Origin: Medicago truncatula
Lineage: Eukaryota > Streptophyta > Magnoliopsida > Fabales > Fabaceae
Length of the DNA stretch: 64,000 nucleotides
Reading direction: 5' to 3'
Assembly: GCF_003473485.1 (NCBI RefSeq)
Contig: NC_053043.1
Location: 41,268,576-41,332,575 of the forward strand
In this document: piece after piece, positions 22,101 through 38,425 of the stretch
How the letters are laid out: each line of letters starts with the position of its first letter
Numbering within the stretch: position 1 is the stretch's first letter
Program-made: the position numbers and the translations under genes
Notes under the pieces: model-generated
What the model was told of the DNA's origin: nothing
The model's input: the letters and a program-made list of their open reading frames with translations, nothing else
Database searches by the model: none

Positions 22101-23505
22101 AAATCATGTAGCTTAGCCTTTTCAATACGATCAAATATCAAAGTTTGATTTAAACAGTACAAAAGATCATGTGCTTCTACCTAATAGCAGTAGTTAGACT
22201 TGTAAAAATTAGCTTCTACAAAAAAAGCAAAGAGTGTTTTCAAGTACTAATAGGCCATATTTCTGTATTGGCTATAATTATGACCATACTAAAAACATAT
22301 TACATAGTAGTTGCTACCGCCGGAGGCTTGTGAACTTGCTGAAATGAAAAATCCAAACTATATGTTATGCTCCGAATGTCAACTTTTTAGCGTAGCCAGA
22401 ACTGACGCCGGAAAGCACACTGCCAAGCATAAAGTGGAAAAAGTTACAAGTTTATTCTGAACAATTAAGTGAAGACAGAATATATAACCAACCAAAATTT
22501 GCAAATGCCTAATCGGTACACTACTTTACCCTGCAACATAAATTTACCATTAGTGATTCATGTAATTTCAATCCATAGACATAACTAGGTTTTACAAAGC
22601 ATTCCATTTAGCACTATGTAACAATATAAATCAATTAACTTATCTAAAAACCAAGACTAAGCAAGTTAACAATGGCAGCAACATATGTAACAAATTTACT
22701 TGGAACTTGGAAGGGGGGTTTTACCCTTGTTTCCACAAACTTTGAAACACAAATTTCATTTTTCAGTACCAAACTTGCAACAGAGGCTATAGTACTTTGA
22801 AATGAAAAACATCATCTACTTGTGTGAACTTTGTACTCAAAATTTGCTAGAATAGCTTGCCATACAACAAAAGCTAAACTACTGCATAACATTTAGACGG
22901 CAGTGACTTTTTAAGAAAACAAAGCATTAAACATTAATACACCTTGACTTGGTATACTTACTAATTAAGCAAAACTACTTGCTTTATACACATTCTAAGA
23001 ATCAAGGTGTATTTCAGGTTTAAGAGGGAAAAAATATCTCTAAAATCGTAACAAAGTAAATTACACTAATAATACTACTCGTGCAAAAGAAAATATGGTT
23101 CCATAAAATGTATTCAGGGTATACTATCTCTTTTAAGACTTGATCAATGGCAAAAACATTACACTATAATTTCATTTCCCAAATGAAATTCATTAGTACA
23201 ACAAATGATGTTTCATCTTATTTTAGATTTTCTAAAGGGCAAACTTGAATACAAATATTAAAAAAAAATAGATTATTACAGAAAGACGGTATTTCAATAA
23301 CAAAAGGTGATAATTCATCAAAGTATGGGGTTATGAAATTATGCAATTCCATTCCACCACAAATAACAGTTGAAAATGTGGTGACATGCAGGTAAAAAGA
23401 AGGGAAGGAACACCTAATTTTGCAGATTAAACATCATCTTTGATTTAGTACGCCACATAGAATAGAGACAGTAAGAGTATGCACCTTAAGGAGACGAGGT
23501 ACAAC
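22101..23505. other. Spacer downstream of F-box gene
   Basis: AT-rich; no convincing open frame or splice-supported exon. The part nearest 23505 is presumably the F-box gene 3' UTR. Confidence 0.6.
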
Positions 23506-26189
23506 TCAATCAAACTTAAGTTGGCAGTTGGCAGAGCCCTTTGGTATATCTGCAAATTCTTTTAGAATTAGGTACTTCTCCCACTTCTCCTTTTTGTCCA
23601 ACAATAAACCAGAAATAAGCATCGTCTTCAAAACAAGTCCATTTCGTAAAACATAGGCAGCAAATTCCATCTCATGCAAAAATGTTTGATATCCTTTGAA
23701 GTGAATAAAGTTCAAGTGGGAAACGAGACAATTAGGAACATTTTTAGTCTTTGCGGCCAATCCATATAAAGTTGGTGGAGCTAGACGCTGTAGGAAACAT
23801 GAAACGACTCAACTAGGATGCAAATGATAAACAACATATGAACACACCAAAGCTTCAATTTAAATTGACAAACCTTGTCGTTCTGAATTATGAGATCTTG
23901 AAGCATAGGACATTTATGAAGTAAGCTCAACAGAAAACTCAAGCTGAAAGAGGGCAGAATGACCTCTAGATGAAGCAAATAGCGAAATTCCGAGAGATCC
24001 ATAACAGGGGCAGCAAATAGCCACTGCTTGTACACAGACAACAGTAAGTGCTTATGTAATATTAGCATAAAACTACATATAATACAAATAATGAAAACAT
24101 AACTCACCTTGGTTGTTGATAAACACAACACTAGATGTTTAATTCTAGAGAGAGCTCGGAAGAGATCGAATAAAGGGTCGACAGATTCATTTTCAGGAGT
24201 GGAAAATACATCAAGATATGCTTCTTCCACTTGGTCTAAGTTCCCAACTGTGGCAGCATCGCCAAATGTGATATTGACGAGGCTAAGATACTTGAGACCT
24301 GGTGCGTCTATCTCAAGGTAGGCCCCAAAGTTGTTCTCAACGGTGAATTTCAACCTCTTCAAGGAAGGTGGCACACGAAGTCTGGCCAAACGATCAGGAG
24401 AAATGGAAAGTTCTAGTGTCTCGAGGATGGGACAGCTTGAGAGTAGGTTATCCATGGAATTCATTTCAACATAACCAATGTCTAGTTGCAGCTTCTTCAA
24501 TGATGGTAAGAAAAACGCTGAAGAGCGTTCCAATACCACGTAGATATCACCACAGAGACTGGGATACGTAAGCACGTTACATAATTGTTATGTTAGGTTA
24601 TAATCATGTATCACGTCATATCACATTTAACTTAAAGGAAATGCTAACAAGTGCCCTAAATGCGTCCTAAAACACTAGTTAAGAAGATAAAAAATGAAAG
24701 TTTATCTTGGGAATAATGCATTCAACACGTTGAAACCTTATAAGTTGATTTTTTCTACATAAAACTATTCATTAATTTCCCTTTTTAACTTCTTGACAAG
24801 TGGTATGACCCTAAAGCATCCATTATGGTGAGTGGTTCACCTACTTAGCACCGAGCTAAATAGGGACCTTACTGTGGAATGGAAATATTGGGTGTGTTGC
24901 CCGTGGAATGGAAGGACACTCTTCATTTTATGAAGACTCCATTTAATAAATTTTACTAAAATAAATGAATACTGTCGAAATGTCATTATAGAGTTAATTG
25001 TATGACCCATTTAGTTAAAAAAAAAAATAGATGTGTTGGTTGGAGGAATATGGTACTTATTAGGTAAAATTAAATGTGTGATCCATTTAGCCACCGGAGC
25101 TCCATTGTGGATGCCATAAGTAACCCTAAATGTGTGAGTAGTTATCCTTATAATACTCTCTTGTCATATTTATAAGAGACATTTATGTCAACGAAATTTG
25201 TCTTATACGATTCAAATTCTGAACCAAATACATCATTCGTCAACTTAGTTGACACAAATGTCTCTCATAATAGTACGGATGGAGAGTATTAAAGGGTCTG
25301 TTTGGTAAGACATATTTATGAGCTTATTTCTTATGTCTTGTAAGCTCATTTGATTAAAAAAGACTCCATTTGGTAATTGTCGCTCTCTCACGAGCTTAAA
25401 GCTTGTTTTTACTAGCTTATAACGATTTTTGATAAGCTAATTCGAGTAGCTTATAGATTAAAGCTTACCATTATTTATCTCAATTTTACCCCTGAAATTT
25501 TAATTAAATATATCATTTTTATGTCATTAGCTAGTTGAACTGTTAAATTTACCAAACACTACAAATTCAATCAGGTAGCTCATAACTATCGTTGCAAGTT
25601 CATTCGTAATTGGCTGTTTTTTTAGCAAACATACAGCACAATCCAACTGTCTAGTAATTGTATGGTTAAAATATTTGAAGAATGAAAGATTGGCTTACCT
25701 GAGAGAGACGAGGTTAGTGCAAGGAGCTAAAATGGTGAGAAAGATAGAGAAAACATATTCACGGTCAGTGTAAAACAAAGTGATATCCAGTTCCTGTAGA
25801 CAAGAGCCAGTGGCGCTACGAATCCACGAGTCAATAGAGTTGGAGAAGAAAGGGTCAACTTCAGAATGACCACAAGAAAGACGCATCTTTCGAATATCAC
25901 GTGACCTACGGATAGACAGCACAGAGTTAACAAAAGCTGCAAATTTTCTGAAGTCGTTGTTGTTGATGGTGTGTTTGTTGTATTTGAGATAGAAATCGAA
26001 GACTTGGAGATTCTCCCAAAGATGGCGCCAACGGCGAGAGACGAGAGGGATTGTTGTGACGGTGATTTTGGTTGGGAGGAAGGAGAGTATATGGCAGAGG
26101 AGTGAGTCTGGTAGGGTGTTTATCCAGTCGGTGTTGATTTGTTCTGTTTTTCGTCGTCTTTTGAAGGTTTTCAATGATGTATCTTCCAT
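23506..26189 (-). CDS. F-box/LRR/FBD protein
   Basis: Probable substrate receptor of an SCF ubiquitin ligase; the substrate is unknown. Inferred exons: 25699-26189, 24108-24558, 23874-24023 (acceptor could be 24026), 23506-23787; 1374 bp, 457 residues, frames joining cleanly. The N-terminus has a basic KRRRK stretch, then the F-box (INTLPDSLLCHILSFLPTK...SRRWRHLW, about residues 20-60). The middle has degenerate plant-type LRRs (LPSLKKLQL, CPILETLELS, APGLKYLSL, HKCPMLQDLII). The C-terminus is an FBD domain (PNCLVSHLNFIHFKGY, then VLRNGLVLKTMLIS). Length and exon plan fit the large F-box/LRR-FBD family. Intron 1 (1139 bp) holds at least two MITE-like repeats. A Helitron terminus lies 79 bp upstream of the ATG. 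Confidence 0.85.
24639..24830. mobile_element. Small MITE-like repeat in F-box intron 1
   Basis: The left end AATGCTAACAAGTGCCCTAA followed by GTTAAGAAG is mirrored on the right by TAACTTCTTGACAAGTGG. The left end also matches the termini of the element at 56066-56780. The interior is non-coding. Confidence 0.5.
25290..25560. repeat. hAT-like MITE remnant in F-box intron 1
   Basis: It begins AGGGTCTGTTTGGTAAGA, has repeated AGCTTATA-type motifs, and near 25547 shows the inverted TTACCAAACACT. Similar AGCTTAT-rich sequence lies at 59325-59520 in intron 8 of the DnaJ gene. The termini are worn. Confidence 0.45.
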
Positions 26190-26267
26190 CGTTCTTTAGC
26201 AGAGGGGCGATGGTGAATGAATAAGAGACAAGTAATTTAAAAGTAACATTTGTTTGCCTTATATAAA

Positions 26268-26706
26268 CTAGCGGAAAGAAATACCACCTCCGTCTTTCCC
26301 CCTTTTTTTACTGCGCTAACGTTTAAAAATTATTAACGATATTTTTTTTAATAATATTTTGATTTATATTAAAACTAAAAAAATATAAATAATTATTATT
26401 TTCAAGTTATAACAAACTAAACTAACGACAATTATTTATTTCAATGGTACCAACAATATAAAAAAATATATATATATAATTATAAATTGTTTTAAGGGTA
26501 TAATTGGGATAATGAAAAAGTAATTATAAATATATTCATCTAGTTTGTTACATTTTTTAAATGATAAAGGAAAAAAAATCAAACATATAAATATTCATAT
26601 CGTGTTTGTTACATTTTTTTAATATTTAAATTTATTCTTATTTATTTGTTATATGTGTCATTAGTCAGCTCAAAATAGTTGAAATGTGTTATTTACTTTA
26701 GATATA
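26268..26706 (-). mobile_element. Helitron 3' end near F-box promoter
   Basis: Read on the minus strand it ends TTTCCGCTAG followed by T, with a short stem (GGAAAGA / TCTTTCC) just upstream, the same terminus as the two better Helitrons here. Its 5' end is not found; it runs to the end of the larger Helitron at 26707. Confidence 0.5.
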
Positions 26707-28265
26707 CTAGCGGAAAGACGGGAACTATCGTGCCCGTCTGTTTGCTCTTTCTACTGCGATAACGCATGTGATTATTTTATTATGTTTGTTTGTATAATTT
26801 TGATTTAAATTTTTAAATATTAATGGAAATTATTGATTTATAAACAAAATATTGTCAAACCATATAACAAAATTACTTTTGAACTCAACATATTTTAGTT
26901 TGCCTGCATATAAAATTAAGATAAAATAATGATCATTTATTATTTATTCTAATAGTAATTAGTAACATCATAACATATATGTAAAAATGACATTTTATGT
27001 AAAAGAAACATTGTTATGATTGCGATAAAAGAATATCTTTAAAAACTACATTTTTCGTAAAGTCTTCATCTTCTCCTTCTATTTTCACTTCTTTAATGAG
27101 AATTTTTGTTGAATTTTGAGAAACTCCTCTTGATAAAGCTACATATAACTAACCATGACTGAAAACATGTTGTGGAAGATAGATTCCGACATTGGGAATG
27201 GTCTTTTTCCCTTGTGACTAGTTTATGGTATTAACAAAACTTAGGCTAACAGGAAACTGTTTTCTACTAAGCACAAAGGGAAGTCCTGAACTCCCAGTTG
27301 TTTTTAATTTAATTATGGGCAAGCATATTCTTTTTCCAACATTGCTTCCTGTTAGAATTTCCACATTCAACGTATTTTTAAATAAACCACAACAAAACAA
27401 TCGTGTCCCTTTACACAGGCCATATCTAGGGTCTATGTTTCGCAACAACATCAAATGTGCACCTTTTTTTACCTTTAAACTATATGGTGGGATACTTCCT
27501 TGAGCAATTGAGTTTAGGAGTTCCTGTTAATATGGTAGTGTGACCATTTGTTTCTTTCTACCCTATTTATCTATCTTTAATCCACCGGTTCTATTTCCAC
27601 TTTTATAGTTTTTTTTCTTTTATATTGTGATTCGGATTATGATATTACTCAAACACGTGTTGCATCCGCATCCACAAATATAATTACCCTAAATTATGTG
27701 ATTTTCTCAAATTATCAACGTTATTGATGTGTTAGTATCTGTGTTGTATCTGGTGTCAATGTTCATATCCATACTTCTTAGCGGTCCTCTCTTTTAATGG
27801 TAATGTAACCAAAAATAAAAATGGTGGTTTGGAGCCTTATAGTGTTTCTGTTTTTAGTTGTTGGTAACATGAGTATGATTATGGTTTAACAATTTTGAAT
27901 TGTTTAAATAGTTTTAAAACTTTGAGTTTACTGTATTTTGTTGGATATTGGATGGGGGCTATAGGAGCAGTTTATCAATTGTATACATGCAGAACGTTTG
28001 AAATCACAGGAAAAAAACGATGCTTTTATTCCTTTAAACGGCAGTGGAAGGAGCTTAACGGTAGGGGTTGTTTTTGCTTATTTTCCCTTTATTTAATAAT
28101 AATTAAAAAAATCGTGTTTCTCTTTATATAAAAAAAAAAGTCACGCTATCATAGTTTGTATAAGCAATCGTAAACCAGCAAAGTCAAATAATCCTTAAAA
28201 TTAATCGTAAACAATTTGAATCATAATCACTTATAAACAAGCAAAGTAAAATATAATTTATAAAA

Positions 28266-28562
28266 GGATTAATAGTGCTTTTAACCCCTGTATCTTATGT
28301 CATTTCCGGTTTTCGCCCGTATAAAAATTTCGGTTTGATTTGCACCCTTGTAAAATTTTTATTTTTTTTTGGAAAACACCCTTAATAGGCCATTCAAAAA
28401 TCAAAATTTCTTGAATTTTTTTTTTCTTCTGAAAATGGCCTATTAGGGGTGTTTTCTGGAAAAAGTTTTTTTTTTACGAGGGTGACAAATCAAACCGAAA
28501 ATTTTATAGGGGCGAAAACCGGAAATGACATATACTACAGGGGTGAAAAGTACTATTAACCT
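28266..28562. mobile_element. Fold-back MITE nested in Helitron, 9-bp TSD
   Basis: Long inverted arms (GGATTAATAGTGCTTTTAAC and the inverted right-end match) are flanked by TTTATAAAA at 28257-28265 and 28563-28571. The 9-bp duplication points to a Mutator-type element. It is non-coding. Confidence 0.82.
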
Positions 28563-28727
28563 TTTATAAAATTAATCGACTTTGATTAGTTGTAACATGA
28601 GAGAAAAAGAAAAAACTTACATGTTAATTTTGAATTCTGATGCAGAGAGCTGAGAGAGGTTGAGAAAAACTAAACAATACGGGAACGAACTATTAACTGT
28701 GAGAACCCTACTTATTATTATTTAATA

Positions 28728-29262
28728 TAGTGCTAACAAATCTCTTTCTAAAATGTTTTGAGTCCTAATCTTTTTTTAGAGGATTTAAATTCAATCTTTA
28801 ACATTATTTTTTGCTCACGTTTGTTACTATTCTTTTTTTAGAGGATTAAAAGTCCAATCTTTAACATTATATTTTGCTCACGTTTGTCACTAATCTTTTT
28901 TCTAGGAGATTTAAAGTCCAATATTTAACATTATTTTTTGTTTATGTTTGTTACTAATATTTTTTTTAGAGTATTTAAAGTCCAATCTTTAACATTATTA
29001 TTTTTTGCTCACGTTTGTTAATAATCTTTTTTAGAGGATTTAAAATCCAATCTTTAACATGATTTTTTCCTCACGTTTGTTACTAACCTTTGTTTTATAG
29101 TCCAATCTTTAACAAAAAAAATTTCTCACGTTTGTTACTAATATTTTTTTAGAAGATTTAAAGTTCAATCTTTAACATTATTTTTTGGTCACGTTTGTTA
29201 CTAATTTCTTTTAGAGGATTTAAAGTTCAATCTTTACCATTATTTTTTGCTCACGTTTGTTA
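28728..29262. repeat. Tandem array, about 62 bp x 8
   Basis: Each unit carries AGTCCAATCTTTAACATTAT, then TTTTTTGCTCACGTTTGTTA, and a CTTTTTTTAGAGGATTTAAA segment. I count eight imperfect units. It lies within the Helitron, toward its 5' end. Confidence 0.8.
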
Positions 29263-29497
29263 CAATTGATCAAAGGTCAAGGAAGAGTAACTTAATAAAA
29301 TAATATAGAAATACTGGTTTTTGTGAAAGTAATAAAATAATATGGAAAATACTGTTTTTTGTGGAAGATATGAAAATACTTGGCAATCTTTGTCGGTTGT
29401 ATTGAGGGAACAACACAGATGTACAACATAAAATCGGCTGATAAAAAAGTAACATAAGTTTTTGTTTTGTGCTAGTTTTTTTGTGGGTGTGATCTAT

Positions 29498-29545
29498 GGT
29501 TAACGGAGGTAAAAGAGGGTTAACGGAGGTAAAAGAGGGTTAACG
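29498..29545. repeat. Short tandem repeat, 20 bp x 2.5
   Basis: GGTTAACGGAGGTAAAAGAG is repeated in direct tandem inside the Helitron near its 5' end. Confidence 0.8.
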
Positions 29546-29788
29546 GGGACGATTAGTGACATGGATTAGTAATCCACATGTTATTTTATAATTGACTAAC
29601 AGTAAGAACAATTCATAAAGAATTGTGTGTAGGTTTTCTCCTTAAATTAAAATTTATTCTTATCTATCTGTTACATGTTATTTGTATTTAAAATTAAAAT
29701 TAAAATTAAAAATTAAGGATATTTTTGGAAAGAAAATTCCAACCCAAAATTGTGCTGAAAGGGTAGTTTTCTTTATATATAGTATAGA

Positions 29789-31500
29789 TAATATAGATAA
29801 ATATATCAATATTTTGTTTTAATGTTCTTATTTTTTAATCTCTCAAAAGTTTTTATCACCATTTGTCATCCTTACTTTTTCAACCCTCATGTCTAACAAT
29901 CATATTTTTTAATGATATTTTTTTAGAAGTAGGTCAAATATGATGACAATCTTTTAAAAAAATTAAATTTTTTTTTAACAAAATATAAATTAAATATGAA
30001 TTATAATTTAAAAGTCACTAAAGAAGTTCAAAAAATCAGCACTAATAACTTCCCATAACTCTCCTTAAAAATAAAAAAAAAAAACTTCCCATAACTCTTT
30101 CAAGGATCTGAAATTGACTCAATTAGAGATAGGAGTTTTTAAACTATATGGCAGACACTGGTAGCTAAATGAGAAGCATTAAGTTCTGATGGTGTGTGAT
30201 TGTAAACTTGATTCGATGTCTCCCAACTAACATTTACAAGTGTCTTTAACCATGTCTTTTAGAATGGATATTTATGTCTAACACACTTCAAATCAAAAGA
30301 TCAATCTCGAATTGCACTTAATAGAACCATTAAGAGTAGGAATAAAACATTTTTTTGTGGTGACTGCAGTTTGAACTCCAAACCTTGCATATATTATGCA
30401 TTGTCCGAACCAACTGAGTTAAATTAATAAAACACTAATATAACATATAACATGTTTGATTTCACGTTAAAGTAGAGACAAACACACATTTACTAAACTC
30501 TAATGCTATTTTCAAGCTTACCGAACATATAAATAATAAGCTTTATTTATAGTCCGTCAGACCAATTATTTATGTTAAGTCCCTAACTAGTTACACTAAA
30601 TTCCAACACAGACAAATTAGTTACATATATTGTTTAACTTACAAGACATTTGAAATAATGTCAAGATGTTGTAACACCTAAGTTGATCTACAAGACTTCA
30701 ATGTTTCCCTCTCGCTTTTGCCCTTTAACTCTCTCATAGGATTGTCAAACTGTGGAATATTGAGTGAATGATTTTGAAGTGAGGCCGTAAGCCTTTCTTT
30801 ATAGGTTACGGTGCTCACCCTTCGTATGGCGAGAAGGGTGATTTAGTCAATAATTTATCCGAAATCATACATCTAAATCATTTTTGTTTGCTCTGTTTTT
30901 ATTTAAATAAATGATGTGTGCGTATATTAAGTTTTTTATTTTGTGATTCCGTCGTTTTAGTGTGATATTGTTGTTCGGCGTATTTGTCCGATGTTTTTGG
31001 CTTTCATGTCTTGTTATAAAGTTCATTCGGTTTATATTATCAAATTGTTTTCGATCGATTCAATTAATGATTTTTGTGTCGTTCATGTTACATATCCAAA
31101 AATATGTCTATTCTAATCACTTGAATACAATCATATATGTTGACACATGTACTTTACCGTTTTATAATAATATTATCATAGATGTTGTAAGTATATTCAT
31201 CATTTTTATTTTTAGTGAAATTATATCGTATCAAGATATTTTTTCTTCGTCCAATAGTCTATTGACTAGATATTCATGTATAATGCAAACGTCCCTACCA
31301 ACTAAGTTGGGTTTATGAAGACTTGTATCAACGTATTTGTCAACTTAAATAAATAAATATCTTTTTTTTTTTAATGGAATATCTTAATAATTATAATTAG
31401 TAAATGATTTCTTCTAAAAAAATAATTAGTAAATGATTTGATTAAAATAATTAAAAATCATGATTGTTTAGGAGAGGCTTACAGGTCGAAAAAGGAGAAA
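29789..31500. other. Repeat-bearing spacer before Rab gene
   Basis: No gene is supported. About 30350-30425 resembles the inverted tRNA-like repeat family. About 30920-31310 (TTTTGTGATTCCGTCGTTTTAGTG onward) resembles the interior of the element at 56066-56780, so it is probably another member. Confidence 0.45.
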
Positions 31501-31587
31501 AGTGTGGCTATCTACACGATCCGCACAAAATCCAGGTTGCTCCATTTCCGTAACAAAGCATTTTCATCTTTGATTCCTTTTCCCTAA

Positions 31588-37112
<5,525 letters not shown>

Positions 37113-38425
37113 GTGCTTCATGTATGTCAGTTGGTTCGATAGCCTGTGTCATCTTGTAAATGTCTGCACTCGAACTGGGATTTCAACTTGTAGCATAAGG
37201 CTAGTCTTACATATGGTTTTGGATAATGTTTAAAGCATCATTTGCAGGATTTGTTTTTCTTATAGCGGTATTTTTAAAGTTGTACTTAACAAATAGGACT
37301 ACCCAAATTCATACAGGTCAAGTTTTATTTGCAGGATTTTGATATTTGCTATGCTCCAGTAATGGTGCAGCAAATAACAGTTTGAATGTCATTGTTTAGA
37401 ATCAAAGATTTGAAACCCTTATGTTTAGTTTCGTTATACTGTTAAGACCATATACATGTTCTAGCTATTGCACCAAACCTGATTATCTTGGTTAAGTTAT
37501 TATTTTTTAAAGGAAAAAAAATCTTGGTCGAGGTACTGGAATCAATAAATCGTTGGCTTAGCTAACAGATCATTTGTAGAACTGTGTGAAATTAATAAAA
37601 TAATGTATAAATATTTATATAAATAAACTTTGCTTAAAATTATTAGCATTTAAACAAGGTTTTTTTCTTCAAAATAACTATCTCTGTTTCACTAAAACTT
37701 ACATTCATCTTGGTTGTTTATTTGTGCTACACTGCATTTGGCACTCTTTCAAGTTCTCCAAGTAGCTTTGGTATTTATCTTTGAACTAACTAATTGCATG
37801 TGACATTGCTTCTTCATCTTCGTGTTAAGTAAAGAAAGTTCTGTATGTAAATTTTCAGATTTAAATAATATAGCTCTTCCTTTAAAAAAGTGCCAGCATT
37901 CATTTACAACTAATTTCCATTATTTTTATTTTACCATCTACCATATTGTATTTCCCACTTGATTTTGTATGAAATTGCATAATCCTTATTATAAAAAAGT
38001 TAATCCAACTTACTACTAATATTAAATTGAAATTCCATTATTAGATCCTTGTTTGTTGCTGGAGAAAAAGAATCTCAAAACAATAATAGTAGACTTTCAG
38101 TTAATGCGATGCATGTGAGGATTCAAATGTATTAATGTGTACAAAACAAGAAAACTATTGGATTGATCAATAATACAGAACTGTAGCCTGCTAATAATTA
38201 ATTATTTATTCAAATGTACAAAGCAAGATTATTATTAAAAAATTAAACCATGATCTGTAACATAAACTTATTCAATTCTATCTTTCTAATAATTCAACCT
38301 TTTTTAATACCGCACGATTTTCAGGCCATGAGTATTATAATCACAATGCAAAGCTAAACACAAAAGGAAAAGTCGAATTGACCTAACTCAACTGATAATA
38401 CTGATATTTTCGCATGATGTTTATG
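37113..38425. other. Convergent spacer between Rab and WRKY genes
   Basis: The 3' UTR of the Rab gene and the downstream flank of the convergent WRKY gene lie here. No further gene or clear repeat is seen. Confidence 0.6.

Larger units (their letters stand above)
26707..29788 (-). mobile_element. Helitron, 3.08 kb, with dead helicase
   Basis: On the minus strand it starts TCTATACTATATATAAAG (after A) and ends in a hairpin (GACGGG / CCCGTC, loop about 10) followed by TTTCCGCTAG and T: the A^T insertion site, 5' TC and 3' CTRR of Helitrons. About 27040-27460 encodes the C-terminal end of the Pif1-type helicase: NIDPRYGLCKGTRL, NVEILTGSNVGKRI, LPFVLSRKQFPVSL, then, past stop codons, a LYVALSRG block. 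No intact Rep domain was found, so it is non-autonomous or decayed. It contains a nested MITE (28266-28562) and a tandem array (28728-29262). Confidence 0.82.

Noticed and set aside
28728-29262. CRISPR-like array
   Set aside because: The units are contiguous imperfect tandem repeats without unique spacers, in a plant nuclear context.
30962-31318. 118-residue plus-strand frame upstream of the Rab gene
   Set aside because: It is hydrophobic and AT-driven, and similar to the repeat interior at 56400-56700; treated as repeat sequence.
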